Counted from the stretch's first letter, positions 20,528 to 30,971 are shown. The stretch: 64,000 bases of DNA from Rhizobium glycinendophyticum (GCF_006443685.1 NZ_VFYP01000002.1:434001-498000), one strand, 5' to 3'. Translations and numbers: made by a program. Notes: a model not told the origin generated them from the letters alone.

Positions 20528-20759
20528 GAATTCCTCCCATGTTGACGGGCCACTCCAAATGACCAGGACCGTCCTCCCCGGCCTATTGCGGCTATTCATA
20601 TCAGGAGAAATTCGGCCAGCAATTAGACAAAGGTCATTCGTGTCTTGGAGAATTGCAATTTCGTTACATTATCGCTATAAGGACGCCGAATTCCCGGAAA
20701 TAGTGGTTTAAACCCACGGCCCGCGACAACCGGCGCGGACGTTCAGAAGGATTGTATCC
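20528..20759. promoter_or_regulatory. Divergent intergenic region acs/trcR with a trcR promoter
   Basis: A 232-base gap between divergent genes. On the top strand TTGCAA (20653-20658), 17 bases, TATAAG (20676-20681) is a good housekeeping promoter candidate for trcR, giving a leader of about 72 bases. I see no clear operator repeat in the rest. Confidence 0.5.
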
Positions 20760-21467
20760 ATGGCCCAGACACTGCTCATGCCGAAGGCGACTGCCGTATG
20801 GCTCGTCGACAACACCGCGCTGTCATTCGACCAGATTGCGCAGTTCTGCAAACTGCATCCGCTCGAAGTGAAAGCGATTGCAGATGGCGAAGCAGCCCAG
20901 GGCATCAAGGGTCTCGATCCGATCGCCACCGGCCAGCTGTCGCGTGATGAGATCGTCAAGGCCGAGAAGGATCCGAACCACAAGCTGAAGCTTTCGGAAC
21001 CGAAGGTACGCGTACCGGATTCCAAACGTCGTGGCCCGCGTTACACGCCGGTATCCAAGCGTCAGGACCGCCCCAATGCTATCCTTTGGCTGGTGCGCAA
21101 TCATCCGGAACTGAAGGACGCCCAGATCTCGCGTCTCGTCGGCACGACCAAGTCGACAATCGAACAGATCCGCGAGCGCACTCACTGGAACTCCACCAAC
21201 CTCGCGCCGATGGATCCGGTGACACTTGGCCTTTGCAGCCAGATCGATCTGGATCTGGAAGTGGAAAAGGCGTCGAAGGGCCGTCCGCTGCCCACCGCGG
21301 CTGAACTTGGCGCCACGCTGCAGTCGACCCTCGAAACGGAGAATCTCCCCTTCGGCTATGGCCGCGAGGAAGAGAAGGAAAAGGAAATCGACGCCAACGC
21401 CGTTTTTGCCAAGCTCCAGTCGCTCAAGTCAGACCGTCGCAACGACGACGAAGACGACCAGTACTGA
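20760..21467 (+). CDS. trcR: Cell cycle transcriptional regulator TrcR (DUF1013)
   Basis: A 235-aa protein of the alphaproteobacteria-specific DUF1013 family, named TrcR for its link to cell-cycle transcription. The N-terminal TAVWLVDNTALSFDQIAQFC and the middle NAILWLVRNHPELKDAQISR both look like DNA-binding helix-turn-helix segments, the second followed by LVGTTKSTIEQIRERTHWN. The C-terminal 30 residues are acidic. AAGGA precedes the ATG. A terminator hairpin follows at 21493. Confidence 0.88.
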   Translation: MAQTLLMPKATAVWLVDNTALSFDQIAQFCKLHPLEVKAIADGEAAQGIKGLDPIATGQLSRDEIVKAEKDPNHKLKLSEPKVRVPDSKRRGPRYTPVSKRQDRPNAILWLVRNHPELKDAQISRLVGTTKSTIEQIRERTHWNSTNLAPMDPVTLGLCSQIDLDLEVEKASKGRPLPTAAELGATLQSTLETENLPFGYGREEEKEKEIDANAVFAKLQSLKSDRRNDDEDDQY

Positions 21468-21492
21468 GCCTCATACGGCAATCGCCAACGAG

Positions 21493-21526
21493 ACCCCGGC
21501 ACCATCTGGTGACCGGGGTTTTCTTT
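21493..21526. terminator. Intrinsic terminator after trcR
   Basis: The arms ACCCCGG-CACC and GGTG-A-CCGGGGT form a stem with one bulge, followed by TTTTCTTTT. It lies 25 bases after the trcR stop and before the end of the converging prpE. Confidence 0.8.
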
Positions 21527-21560
21527 TATCGAAGCCGGCAGAAAATTACGCGCTAGCCGA

Positions 21561-23495
21561 TTATCCGGCTGCAGCCTTGGCAGCGACGGGCACTTGGCCA
21601 TGGGCTTGCAGAACGGCCGTGATCTCGTCGAGGATTGCCGGATCATCAATCGTTGCCGGCATCTTCCACGGCAGACCGTCGGCGATCTTCTGCATCGTCC
21701 CGCGTAGGATTTTGCCCGATCGTGTTTTTGGCAGACGATCAACCATCAAAACCATCTTGAAGGCGGCAACAGGTCCGATTTCGTCCCGTACGAGCTGGAC
21801 GACCTCCTTGGCGATCACCGCGTGGTCGCGGTGGACATTCTTCTTAAGAACAAGGAACCCGCAAGGGATCTGTCCCTTCAATTCGTCAGCAATGCCGATG
21901 ACGGCGCATTCGGCGACATCCGGATGCATGGCACAAACCTCTTCCATGCCGCCGGTCGACAGACGATGCCCTGCGCAGTTGATGATGTCATCCGTACGCG
22001 CCATGACGAAAACATAGCCGTCCTCATCGATGATCCCGGCATCTGCGGTCTTGTAGTATCCCGGAAATTCTTCCAGGCAGGACGCACGGAACCGTTCGTC
22101 CGCATTCCAGAACGACACCAGGCAGCCCGGAGGCAGGGGAAGCTTCGCCACGATATTGCCAAGTGTGCCCGGGGGAACGGGATGACCCGCGTCATCCAGC
22201 ACATCCAGCGCGTAACCAGGCATCGGCTTGGTTGGCGAGCCATGCTTGACGGGGAGTAGCCCCAGCCCTACCGGATTGGCCGCTATGGCCCAACCCGTCT
22301 CGGTTTGCCACCAATGATCTATAACCGGGATCTTGAGCTTCGCTTCAGCCCATTTCAGAGTTTCCGGATCCGCGCGCTCACCCGCCAGGAAGAGTGCGCG
22401 CAATCCGGAAAGATCGTAGCGGGCGATATGTTCGCCCTCAGGATCGTCACGGCGGATCGCCCGGAAAGCAGTGGGTGCCGTAAACAGCACTTTCACATCG
22501 TGATCACTGATGACGCGCCAGAAAGTCCCGGCATCGGGGGTGCCCACCGGCTTGCCTTCAAAGATGACTGTCGCATTGCCGGAGAGAAGGGGGCCATAGA
22601 CGATGTAGGAATGGCCGACGACCCAACCGATATCCGACGCGGCCCAGAACACTTCGCCCGGTTTCACGCCGTAGATATTGCGCATAGTCCAGTTGAGCGC
22701 GACCATGTGGCCGCCCGTGTCACGAACGACGCCCTTGGGCTGTCCGGTCGTTCCCGAGGTGTAGAGGATATAGAGGGGGTCGGTGGCCTCAACGGTAACA
22801 CATTCGACGAGCCTGCCCGTCAACTTCTCTTGTTCAACCGCCTGAGCCAGGTCGATGTCGCCGTGCTCATAACGCAGGGGCGCATGATACTGATCCCGCT
22901 GCAACACAAGACAATAATCCGGCTTTACCTTCGCCATATCGATCGCCTGGTCGAGCAGCGGCTTGTAGGGAACGATCCGCCCCGGTTCCAGCCCACAGCT
23001 GGCCCCGATTACAACCTTGGCACCGGAATCGTCGATACGGGTGGCAAGTTCATGAGCTGCAAATCCGCCGAAGACGACGGAATGCACGGCGCCGATCCGG
23101 GCGCAGGCCAGCATCGCGAAGACGGCCTCTGGAATCATCGGCATATAGATGATGACCCGGTCGCCCTTCATTACTCCGTGGTTGCGCAGAACGCCCGCAA
23201 TGGCTGAAATCTCGGTCAAGGCGTCGTTGTAAGTGAAGCGTGCGGTCTGCCCGGTCATGGGGCTATCATAGATGACGGCAGTCTCATCGCCCCTGCCTGC
23301 GGCGATATGCCGGTCAATGCAGTTATAGCAGGTGTTGGTCTTGCCTCCCGCAAACCAGCGTCCGTAGGCGCCCAGCGTCTCGTCGAAAACCCCCTCCGGC
23401 GGGTTGTACCAGTGGATATCCTCGGCAGCCCTGGCCCAGAATGCTTTCGGATCCGCCTCCCAAGCGGAATAGATGTCCAGGTAGCTTTCGTGCAT
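21561..23495 (-). CDS. prpE: Propionyl-CoA synthetase
   Basis: An acyl-CoA synthetase of 644 aa that resembles acs but carries the PrpE-type N-terminus (YLDIYSAWEADPKAFWARAA). Motifs: YTSGTTGQPKGVVRDTGGH, DHWWQTETGW, and TRSGKILRGTM with the regulatory lysine. It activates propionate, feeding propionyl-CoA to the methylcitrate or methylmalonyl route. No other prp genes are nearby. It lies about 1 kb from its paralogue acs with trcR between them. Confidence 0.88.
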   Translation of the reverse strand: MHESYLDIYSAWEADPKAFWARAAEDIHWYNPPEGVFDETLGAYGRWFAGGKTNTCYNCIDRHIAAGRGDETAVIYDSPMTGQTARFTYNDALTEISAIAGVLRNHGVMKGDRVIIYMPMIPEAVFAMLACARIGAVHSVVFGGFAAHELATRIDDSGAKVVIGASCGLEPGRIVPYKPLLDQAIDMAKVKPDYCLVLQRDQYHAPLRYEHGDIDLAQAVEQEKLTGRLVECVTVEATDPLYILYTSGTTGQPKGVVRDTGGHMVALNWTMRNIYGVKPGEVFWAASDIGWVVGHSYIVYGPLLSGNATVIFEGKPVGTPDAGTFWRVISDHDVKVLFTAPTAFRAIRRDDPEGEHIARYDLSGLRALFLAGERADPETLKWAEAKLKIPVIDHWWQTETGWAIAANPVGLGLLPVKHGSPTKPMPGYALDVLDDAGHPVPPGTLGNIVAKLPLPPGCLVSFWNADERFRASCLEEFPGYYKTADAGIIDEDGYVFVMARTDDIINCAGHRLSTGGMEEVCAMHPDVAECAVIGIADELKGQIPCGFLVLKKNVHRDHAVIAKEVVQLVRDEIGPVAAFKMVLMVDRLPKTRSGKILRGTMQKIADGLPWKMPATIDDPAILDEITAVLQAHGQVPVAAKAAAG

Positions 23496-23606
23496 GGCAA
23501 CCCTCCCAAGGCATGGCCGGCCCTTCGGCCTTTGCCCCCGATCTTAAGATTGCCGGCCCTGCGTGAGAAGCCAGACCAAAGCGCTATGCCGAAGGTCTAA
23601 GAACCC

Positions 23607-24266
23607 TCAGCGGCTGCCGAAGATGGCAGACCCGACCCGAACGCTGGTGGCACCAAAAGCGATGGCGGTCTCGAAGTCCCCCGACATGCCCATGGATAGT
23701 TTTTCGAGGTTGTTTTCGCCAGCGAGCTTGGCGAGAAGCGCAAAGTGTGGCCCGGGGTTCTCGTCCACCGGTGGGATACACATCAGACCTTCAACCTGCA
23801 GGCCCAAGTCCTCGCGACACATCGCCACGAAACTTGCCACATCATCTGGCGCGATGCCGGCTTTTTGCGGCTCCAGCCCCGTATTGACCTGCACATAAAC
23901 GCGCAATCGACGGCGCTGTGCCGCCATCTCGGCCGCCAACGCTCGGGCAATCTTTTCACGATCGACACTTTCGATCACGTCGAACAGAGCAACCGCATCA
24001 GCAGCCTTGTTCGACTGCAGTGGCCCAATTAGATGCAGTTCGATCTCAGGTGTATCCGTCTTGAGCGCCGGCCATTTTCCTTGAGCCTCCTGAACCCGAT
24101 TTTCGCCGAACACCCTCTGACCCGCTTCGATCGCCGGCAGGATGTCGGGCGCGTCAAAAGTCTTGGACACCGCGACCAGTTGGATGGAATCCGGCTCACG
24201 ACCCGATTCCCGGGCGGCCACTGCGATCTTTGAGCGAACCTCGCCCAGCCTTTGTTCGACAGACAT
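23607..24266 (-). CDS. YggS family pyridoxal phosphate homeostasis protein
   Basis: A 219-aa PLP-binding barrel protein (PLPBP/YggS family) that buffers vitamin B6 and affects amino acid balance; it has no known enzymatic activity. The PLP lysine is in VAVSKTFD near residue 36, followed by FGENRVQEAQGKW, HLIGPLQSNKA and LSMGMSGDFETAI, all family motifs. ATG 24266 (MSVEQRL) has GAGGAA nine bases upstream; the open frame continues further but without family similarity. leuS is divergent, 190 bases away. Confidence 0.93.
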   Translation of the reverse strand: MSVEQRLGEVRSKIAVAARESGREPDSIQLVAVSKTFDAPDILPAIEAGQRVFGENRVQEAQGKWPALKTDTPEIELHLIGPLQSNKAADAVALFDVIESVDREKIARALAAEMAAQRRRLRVYVQVNTGLEPQKAGIAPDDVASFVAMCREDLGLQVEGLMCIPPVDENPGPHFALLAKLAGENNLEKLSMGMSGDFETAIAFGATSVRVGSAIFGSR

Positions 24267-24456
24267 TGAAATTCCTCGTCCCGCTACCCACGACATGGGG
24301 CAATCATGCATTTCTGCAATGGGTTAAGCGCCTCGGCCTCGCATGGCAAGACGGGGCGATCGACGATCAGTGAAGCGCCTCAAAAACTTGACGCTTGGGC
24401 CGTTTCGTGATGAAGGTCAGCCCTCCTTTTTGACGCTATTTCCGGAACTGCAATCC

Positions 24457-27078
24457 ATGGCCACCGAACGTTATAACCCGCGCGATGCCGAACCCCGTTG
24501 GCAGGCCAAATGGGCCGAGGAGAAGGTCTTCGAGACTGACAACGCGGACCCGCGTGAGAAATACTACGTGCTCGAGATGTTTCCCTATCCCTCGGGACGG
24601 ATCCATATGGGCCATGTGCGCAACTATGCCATGGGCGACGTCGTTGCACGCTACAAGCGCGCGCGTGGCTATAATGTCTTGCATCCCATGGGTTGGGACG
24701 CCTTCGGCATGCCGGCAGAAAACGCGGCGATGAAGAACAAGGTCCACCCCAAGGCCTGGACCTACGAAAATATCGCGACGATGCGCGGCCAACTGAAGTC
24801 CATGGGCCTATCGCTCGACTGGTCGCGTGAATTTGCAACTTGCGACGTCGATTATTATCATCGCCAACAGCACCTTTTCCTCGATTTCATGGAAAAGGGT
24901 CTGGTCTACCGCAAAAATTCCAAGGTCAACTGGGATCCCGAAGACATGACCGTGCTCGCAAATGAGCAGGTTATCGACGGCCGTGGCTGGCGTTCGGGCG
25001 CTTTGGTGGAACAGCGGGAACTGACACAGTGGTTCTTCAAGATCACTGACTTCAGCCAGGACCTGCTCGATGCACTGGATGAGCTTGACCAATGGCCTGA
25101 AAAGGTCCGGCTGATGCAGAAGAACTGGATCGGCCGGTCGGAAGGCATGCTGGTCCGCTGGGAAGTCGCATCCGGTAGCCAGGAAAAAGAAGTAACCGTT
25201 TATACGACACGCCCCGATACCTTGTTCGGCGCATCGTTCCTGGCCATTGCCGCCGATCATCCAATGGCGCGCGAAGTCTCGGCAACCAATCCGGACGTAG
25301 ATGTCTTCTGCCAGGAGTGCCGCCATGCAGGGACATCCCTGGCAGCCCTAGAGACTGCCGAGAAGAGGGGAATCGACACCGGCATCCGTGTCAAGCATCC
25401 GCTTGACCCCAATTGGGAGCTGCCCGTCTACGTCGCAAACTTTGTCCTGATGGAATATGGGACGGGCGCTATCTTTGGCTGCCCGTCGGGCGACCAGCGC
25501 GACCTTGATTTCGCGCGCAAATATGATCTCCCGGTAGTTCCGGTGGTAATGCCGAAGGAAGGGGACGCAGCCTCCTTCGTGATTGGCGATACTGCCTTTA
25601 CTGATGACGGCGTGATGATCAATTCCCGCTTCCTGGACGGTCTTTCGACAGCGGAAGCCTTCGAAGAAGTGGCCAAGCGTCTGTCCAGCCAATCGCTCGG
25701 CAATGCACCGCAGGGTGAGCGCAAGGTCAATTTCCGTCTGCGTGACTGGGGTATTTCACGTCAGCGTTACTGGGGTTGCCCGATCCCGGTCATCCATTGC
25801 GATGATTGCGGCGTCGTGCCAGTGCCGAAGTCGGACCTCCCCGTTCGCTTGCCCGACGACGTCACCTTCGACAAGCCAGGCAATCCATTGGACCGTCATT
25901 TGACATGGCGCCATGTTGCCTGCCCCTGCTGCGGCAAGGATGCACGGCGTGAAACAGACACGATGGACACCTTCGTCGATTCAAGTTGGTATTACGCCCG
26001 CTTTACCGCACCTTGGGAAAACAATCCGACCGATGTCACCGCCGCCAACAAATGGCTGCCGGTCGACCAGTATATTGGTGGGATCGAGCACGCGATCCTT
26101 CACCTGCTCTATTCGCGCTTCTTTACCCGCGCGATGCGCGAAACCGGCCACGTTGACATCAAGGAGCCGTTCAAGGGTCTGTTCACTCAGGGCATGGTCG
26201 TCCACGAGACCTACAGCATCGGTGAAGGCCTGGAGCGCGAGTGGGTGGCTCCGGCCGATCTGAAGATCGAGGAAATTGACGGGAACCGTCGGGCCTATCT
26301 GGCGTCCAACGGTCAAGAGGTACGCATCGGCTCCATCGAAAAGATGTCGAAGTCAAAGAAAAATGTCGTCGATCCAGACGACATCATCTCCTCCTATGGC
26401 GCGGACACGGCTCGCTTCTTCGTACTGTCAGACTCACCGCCGGATCGGGACGTGATCTGGTCCGAGGCAGGGGTCGAAGGTGCTCACCGATTCGTTCAGC
26501 GCGTTTGGCGTCTGCTGTCAGAGGCAGCTTCCGAATTGCAAGGAGTTGCTGCGAATCCGGCTAAGGAGGGCGTAGGGCTGGACGTATCGCGCGCAGCGCA
26601 CAAGACCCTGATGGCGGTGCAGAGCGATCTCGACAAGCTGGCGTTCAACAAGGCTATCGCGCGGATCTACGAACTCGTCAATTCGCTGGCATCATCGTTT
26701 ACCCAAGTCGCCGCCGGCAAAGCCGACGCGGCATTGAAGGGTGCTGTCAGGGATGCGGCCGAGATTCTCATACACCTCATCGCGCCGATGACGCCGCATC
26801 TGGCCGAAGAGTGCTGGACTTTGCTGGGTAATAAAGAGCTTGTCGCGCGCACCTCGTGGCCACGTTACGACGAGGCTCTGGTCGCGGAGAACGAAGTGAC
26901 TCTGCCTGTGCAGATCAACGGCAAGAAGCGGGCGGAATTGACAATCGCGCGTGACGCGGATCAAAGTGCCGTGAGCCAAGCGGTTCTTGAACTCGATGCG
27001 GTTCGCACTGCGCTGAGCGGTCAAGCACCGAAGAAGATCATCGTCGTTCCGGGAAGGATCGTAAACATTGTTCTCTGA
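24457..27078 (+). CDS. leuS: Leucyl-tRNA synthetase
   Basis: Class I synthetase that charges tRNA-Leu. The 873-aa protein has the HIGH motif as HMGH at 50-53, a CP1 editing domain in the middle with [15 protein letters not shown] (the editing-site region), and KMSKS from K629. The start [10 protein letters not shown] is chosen because upstream open codons look non-coding. lptE follows 16 bases downstream and holA after that, a conserved rhizobial order. Confidence 0.97.
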   Translation: MATERYNPRDAEPRWQAKWAEEKVFETDNADPREKYYVLEMFPYPSGRIHMGHVRNYAMGDVVARYKRARGYNVLHPMGWDAFGMPAENAAMKNKVHPKAWTYENIATMRGQLKSMGLSLDWSREFATCDVDYYHRQQHLFLDFMEKGLVYRKNSKVNWDPEDMTVLANEQVIDGRGWRSGALVEQRELTQWFFKITDFSQDLLDALDELDQWPEKVRLMQKNWIGRSEGMLVRWEVASGSQEKEVTVYTTRPDTLFGASFLAIAADHPMAREVSATNPDVDVFCQECRHAGTSLAALETAEKRGIDTGIRVKHPLDPNWELPVYVANFVLMEYGTGAIFGCPSGDQRDLDFARKYDLPVVPVVMPKEGDAASFVIGDTAFTDDGVMINSRFLDGLSTAEAFEEVAKRLSSQSLGNAPQGERKVNFRLRDWGISRQRYWGCPIPVIHCDDCGVVPVPKSDLPVRLPDDVTFDKPGNPLDRHLTWRHVACPCCGKDARRETDTMDTFVDSSWYYARFTAPWENNPTDVTAANKWLPVDQYIGGIEHAILHLLYSRFFTRAMRETGHVDIKEPFKGLFTQGMVVHETYSIGEGLEREWVAPADLKIEEIDGNRRAYLASNGQEVRIGSIEKMSKSKKNVVDPDDIISSYGADTARFFVLSDSPPDRDVIWSEAGVEGAHRFVQRVWRLLSEAASELQGVAANPAKEGVGLDVSRAAHKTLMAVQSDLDKLAFNKAIARIYELVNSLASSFTQVAAGKADAALKGAVRDAAEILIHLIAPMTPHLAEECWTLLGNKELVARTSWPRYDEALVAENEVTLPVQINGKKRAELTIARDADQSAVSQAVLELDAVRTALSGQAPKKIIVVPGRIVNIVL

Positions 27079-27094
27079 ACCTCGGAAGTCTAAA

Positions 27095-27583
27095 ATGCTG
27101 CGACGCTCGGTTTTGATCGCAGGCGCACTGCTTCTCGCAGGATGTCAGGCGCGTCCCCTCTACCAGGATCCGGACGGCAGGACGAAGGCCACCTTGGCGG
27201 CGATCGCCTACTCTCCCGCGGATTCAAGGGTTGGTCTGGAAACCCGTAACCGTCTCCTCTTCCTTACGACCGGCGGGGCTGAATCGACGACACCGCAATA
27301 CCGGGTAGAGTTGGATGTCACCAGTACGGTCGAAGGCGTTCTGCTCGATCGTGCTGCCGACACTGCAAACGCGGGCAGGGCAGTCGCTACTGGCACTTAC
27401 ACCCTCAAGAGGATTTCCGACGACACGGTCGTGAAGTCCGGACGCCGTCAAGCCGTTGCGCTCTTCGACTATCCGCGCCAGGAATTCGCCAAGTTGCGTT
27501 CTGTTCGGGATGCCGAGACACGGGCCGCCCGTGAACTGGCGGAACTGATTTACGCAGATCTGACCATGGCCTTGGGTCGCTAA
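27095..27583 (+). CDS. lptE: LPS assembly lipoprotein LptE
   Basis: LptE plugs the LptD barrel that places lipopolysaccharide in the outer membrane. The 162-aa protein begins with a lipoprotein signal ending in the lipobox LLAGC (C at about residue 17), followed by QARPLYQDPDG. The body matches the LptE family (VELDVTSTVEGVLLDRAADT). The place between leuS and holA is the usual one for lptE in Proteobacteria. Confidence 0.88.
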   Translation: MLRRSVLIAGALLLAGCQARPLYQDPDGRTKATLAAIAYSPADSRVGLETRNRLLFLTTGGAESTTPQYRVELDVTSTVEGVLLDRAADTANAGRAVATGTYTLKRISDDTVVKSGRRQAVALFDYPRQEFAKLRSVRDAETRAARELAELIYADLTMALGR

Positions 27584-27591
27584 AGGCGGCC

Positions 27592-28638
27592 ATGGCAGAG
27601 ATCAAATCCCACGAGGTCGATAGCTTCCTGCAGAAGCAAGCGAAACTATATCGCATCTTTATCGTCTATGGCCCGGATAAGGGATTGGTAGCGGAACGGG
27701 CAATCGCTCTGGCGGCGGTGACCGGCGTGGATCTGAACGACGGCTTCGCTTTGATAAAACTGGATATCAGTGACATCCAGAGCGACCCCGGCCGACTTCT
27801 CGACGAGGTGAATTCCTTCGGCCTCTTTGGCGGCGAAAAGCTGATCTGGATCCGCGGCGCATCCAATGAAAAGCAGTTGGTAGACGCGCTCCAACATCTG
27901 GGAAGTCACCCTCCCGAAGGGAGCTATGTCATTGTCGAGGCCGGCGACCTGAAGAAGGGCTCGGCACTCAGGAAAGTTGGCGAGTCTCATCGTTCGGTCG
28001 CTTCCATCGCTTGCTACCACGACGACGCACGTGCGCTGAACGCATTGGTCGATCAGGAATTGGCATCGGCCAATCTGCGCATCACGCCAGCGGCTCGGGA
28101 ATTGCTTCTCGCATCGATAGGCGGCGACCGAGTCGCCTCCCGAAATGAGATCCGCAAGCTCGTCCTTTACTGCCTGCACGACGAGTTAGTCGATGAACAG
28201 CACGTGCTTGACATCATTGGCGACGCGAGCGCCACGTCAACGGACGAGGTAGTGGATGCCGTTTTGAACGGGGATGCTGACGCATTCCTGCATGCTGTCC
28301 AGAAGGTGATTGCGTCAAAGACGGCGATATTTCTGGTCTTGCAGTCGACAATGAAACAATTTCAGATGCTTGAGGCCATGCGCCTTGAGATGGACGACAA
28401 ACAGCAGCAGGTGGCCCAGGTCATGCAGACTCTTGGCCGAGGCATTCATTTTCGCAGAAAGCCCGTCGTCGAAAAGACGTTACGCAGCTGGAACAGTGCG
28501 GATCTGGGACGTGAGGCTTCGAAACTGCAGTCGGCCATCCTCATTGGACGCCAGCGCGCCTCGCTTGAAGGCGAGGCGGCAATTCAAACACTCTTGGCAA
28601 CCACCCTGCAATCCGCTCGTCGCAATCGGCGCGCTTAA
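27592..28638 (+). CDS. holA: DNA polymerase III subunit delta
   Basis: The delta subunit opens the beta clamp within the clamp loader. At 348 aa it has family length, with the N-terminal IFIVYGPDKGLVAERA, VLDIIGDAS-type motifs in the middle domain, and the C-terminal collar helices. Its stop TAA overlaps the stop of the converging parB by four bases (TTAA), leaving no room for a terminator. Confidence 0.92.
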   Translation: MAEIKSHEVDSFLQKQAKLYRIFIVYGPDKGLVAERAIALAAVTGVDLNDGFALIKLDISDIQSDPGRLLDEVNSFGLFGGEKLIWIRGASNEKQLVDALQHLGSHPPEGSYVIVEAGDLKKGSALRKVGESHRSVASIACYHDDARALNALVDQELASANLRITPAARELLLASIGGDRVASRNEIRKLVLYCLHDELVDEQHVLDIIGDASATSTDEVVDAVLNGDADAFLHAVQKVIASKTAIFLVLQSTMKQFQMLEAMRLEMDDKQQQVAQVMQTLGRGIHFRRKPVVEKTLRSWNSADLGREASKLQSAILIGRQRASLEGEAAIQTLLATTLQSARRNRRA

Positions 28639-29519
28639 CGCGCTTCGAGAAGCCTGCAGATCTCCTCGAGCTGATCAAGTGACCCGTAGTTGATCTTCAT
28701 CTGGCCACCGCTGCCTTTGTGGCTGATGGAAACCTGCAACCCCAGACGATCGGACAGGCTACGCTCGAGCGCGATCGTGTCGGAATCTTTCTGGCCACGA
28801 GGTTCTGCCGGGGAAGGCGCGGTCTGCGCTTTGATGTGGTTCTGCGCCAGCTTCTCCGCGTCACGTACCGACATACCCTTGGCAGTGATGACCTTGGCAA
28901 GGCTGACGGGGTCCGGTGTCGACACTAGCGCGCGGGCGTGGCCTGCGGAGAGGGTACCCTCGGCGAGCATGTCGCGGACGGGTTCCGGCAACTTCAACAG
29001 ACGCAGACTGTTGGCCACATGACTACGGCTCTTCCCGATAATCTCACCCAGATCATTCTGGGTATAGCCGTGTTCGGCGATCAGCTGGTCATAACCAAGC
29101 GCCTCTTCCAACGGATTAAGATCGGCCCGTTGAACGTTCTCTACGATTGCCAACTCCAGGGCCGTCCGATCATCGACGTCGCGAATAATCACGGGGATTT
29201 CCACGAGTCCGGCAAGTTGCGCGGCCCGCCAGCGGCGCTCACCGGCGATGATCTCATAACGATTACTACCCGCGATCGTGCGAACGACCACCGGCTGCAC
29301 AATCCCATGCTGCCTGATAGAGCCGGCAAGATCCTGAAGTTCCGCCTCATCGAAATAGCGACGAGGATTTTTTGGGCTCCGCGAGACAAATTCGATCGGA
29401 AGGGTACGATCCGGATTGACGCTGGGGCGCGTGTCGCCAACGGGAATGGGCTGGTCCATCTCCCCGATCAACGCTGCCAGGCCGCGCCCAAGGCGCCGCT
29501 TCGATACGTCTTCACTCAT
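28635..29519 (-). CDS. parB: Chromosome partitioning protein ParB
   Basis: ParB is a CTP-dependent clamp that loads at parS and spreads on nearby DNA. The 294-aa protein has the N-terminal CTP-binding domain with GERRWRAAQLAG (box II), a central helix-turn-helix (YTQNDLGEIIGKSRSHVANS), and a C-terminal dimer domain. It is last in the mnmE-mnmG-rsmG-parA-parB set. Four candidate parS sites lie within 20 kb. Confidence 0.96.
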   Translation of the reverse strand: MSEDVSKRRLGRGLAALIGEMDQPIPVGDTRPSVNPDRTLPIEFVSRSPKNPRRYFDEAELQDLAGSIRQHGIVQPVVVRTIAGSNRYEIIAGERRWRAAQLAGLVEIPVIIRDVDDRTALELAIVENVQRADLNPLEEALGYDQLIAEHGYTQNDLGEIIGKSRSHVANSLRLLKLPEPVRDMLAEGTLSAGHARALVSTPDPVSLAKVITAKGMSVRDAEKLAQNHIKAQTAPSPAEPRGQKDSDTIALERSLSDRLGLQVSISHKGSGGQMKINYGSLDQLEEICRLLEAR

Positions 29520-29537
29520 ACTCTTATCCCCGTAGAA

Positions 29538-30332
29538 TTAGGCCGCTTTGCGCAGCCGTTCGCGCTGGATGACTTCTGAAGCCAGTTGGAGGTAAGCCTG
29601 GCTTCCGGCGCATTTCAAATCGTAAAGGATGGCAGGCTTGCCGTAAGAGGGTGCCTCTGAAACCCGAACATTGCGTGGAATGAGCGTCGTATAGACCTTC
29701 TCACCCAGATGTTCACGAACATCGTTCACGACCTGCTGCGCCAGATTGTTGCGGGAATCGAACATCGTCAGCACGATGCCCTGAATGTCGAGGGTCGGAT
29801 TCACGGTTTGTCGCACCTGATTGATCGTCTCGAGCAACTGGCTAAGTCCCTCCAGAGCGAAGAATTCACACTGCAACGGCACAAGTACCGAATGCGCAGC
29901 GGCCATCGCGTTCATTGTCAGCAAATTGAACGACGGAGGGCAGTCGAGCAGGACATAGCTGTAGGCCTTTGCATCATCGAGATTGAGCGCCTTGCGCAAC
30001 CGAAAAACCCTGTCCGCCTGCTGCGAGATTTCCATCTCGAAACCCAGGAGGTCCATAGTGGAGGGAATAATGGAAAGGTTAGGCACAGCCGTTTCAAGAA
30101 CCGCCTGAGAAACCGAATGGGTTCCTACCAAGATATCATAGGACGACAAAACACGATCGCGTCGATCGATGCCGAGACCCGTGCTTGCATTGCCCTGAGG
30201 ATCAAGATCAACGATCAGAACACGCTCGCCGATCGCCGCAAGCGCGGTTGCCAGATTAATGGCAGTCGTCGTCTTCCCAACGCCGCCTTTTTGATTGGCA
30301 ATGGTGATGATGCGGTTCTTTGCGATGTTCAT
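29538..30332 (-). CDS. parA: Chromosome partitioning ATPase ParA
   Basis: A ParA/Soj ATPase that moves ParB-parS complexes over the nucleoid. The deviant Walker A is QKGGVGKTTTAINLA near the start, Walker A' follows at VDLDPQGNAS, and Walker B is in VLLDCPPSFN. The 264-aa length is standard for the chromosomal type. It is 18 bases upstream of parB and 15 bases downstream of rsmG. Confidence 0.97.
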   Translation of the reverse strand: MNIAKNRIITIANQKGGVGKTTTAINLATALAAIGERVLIVDLDPQGNASTGLGIDRRDRVLSSYDILVGTHSVSQAVLETAVPNLSIIPSTMDLLGFEMEISQQADRVFRLRKALNLDDAKAYSYVLLDCPPSFNLLTMNAMAAAHSVLVPLQCEFFALEGLSQLLETINQVRQTVNPTLDIQGIVLTMFDSRNNLAQQVVNDVREHLGEKVYTTLIPRNVRVSEAPSYGKPAILYDLKCAGSQAYLQLASEVIQRERLRKAA

Positions 30333-30347
30333 CTGGCACCCGAGTTC

Positions 30348-30971
30348 TTAGGCCCTGCGCTCAAGCGAAGAGATTTCCAGGATGACTGAATCTGCCTCGA
30401 CGACGCTCTCGTGTATTATCAGATCAAACGCCCATCGACCACGCGCTTTCTCGATCTCGGCCCGATAATCCCTACCTTTGTGGAAGAGCATCTTCATCGC
30501 GGAGTTCTGTAGGCCCCAGGGTTCGCTGAAGCTAAAAAGCTGATCAAGGTCTGCAAGGGCGCGGGCGGAAATAACGTCTGGTGCCTTCAGGGTGTTCTGC
30601 GCATCTTCAATGCGAAGCGGGTGGACTGACCCCCGGCCCCCGGTCTCGATCAGGGCCATGCGCAGAAAGCTACATTTCTTATGGTTGCTCTCCACCATAT
30701 GGACCCAACCTTCACCTTGCTCTGCGAGTGTGATCGCAGTGACGATGCCTGGAAATCCGCCGCCGCTGCCCAAGTCAATCCAGTTTGCCGGAGCCGCAAC
30801 TATATTTCGGAGTTGCAACGAGTCTGCAATATGACGCGTCCAGAGCTGTTCAGTCGTTGAGGGCGCCACTAGATTGATTTTCGACGCCCATTTCAGGAAT
30901 AATGCAGCAAATTTCTCGAGTCGGTTCTGCGTTTCACGTGAAACATTAGCTATTCGGTCTTGTTTATTCAC
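30348..30971 (-). CDS. rsmG: 16S rRNA m7G527 methyltransferase
   Basis: RsmG (GidB) methylates G527 of 16S rRNA. The 207-aa protein has the SAM-binding motif [10 protein letters not shown]. It starts with GTG at 30971, which overlaps the mnmG stop (GTGA), indicating coupling. A parS-like site is embedded in its codons 9-14: the residues VSRET are encoded by GTTTCACGTGAAAC(A). Confidence 0.95.
   Translation of the reverse strand: MNKQDRIANVSRETQNRLEKFAALFLKWASKINLVAPSTTEQLWTRHIADSLQLRNIVAAPANWIDLGSGGGFPGIVTAITLAEQGEGWVHMVESNHKKCSFLRMALIETGGRGSVHPLRIEDAQNTLKAPDVISARALADLDQLFSFSEPWGLQNSAMKMLFHKGRDYRAEIEKARGRWAFDLIIHESVVEADSVILEISSLERRA
30930..30945. other. parS-like site 1 (inside rsmG)
   Basis: CGTTTCACGTGAAACA matches 15 of 16 bases of the parS consensus TGTTTCACGTGAAACA and contains a perfect 14-bp palindrome. 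It lies in the 5' coding part of rsmG, less than 1 kb from parA. Confidence 0.85.
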
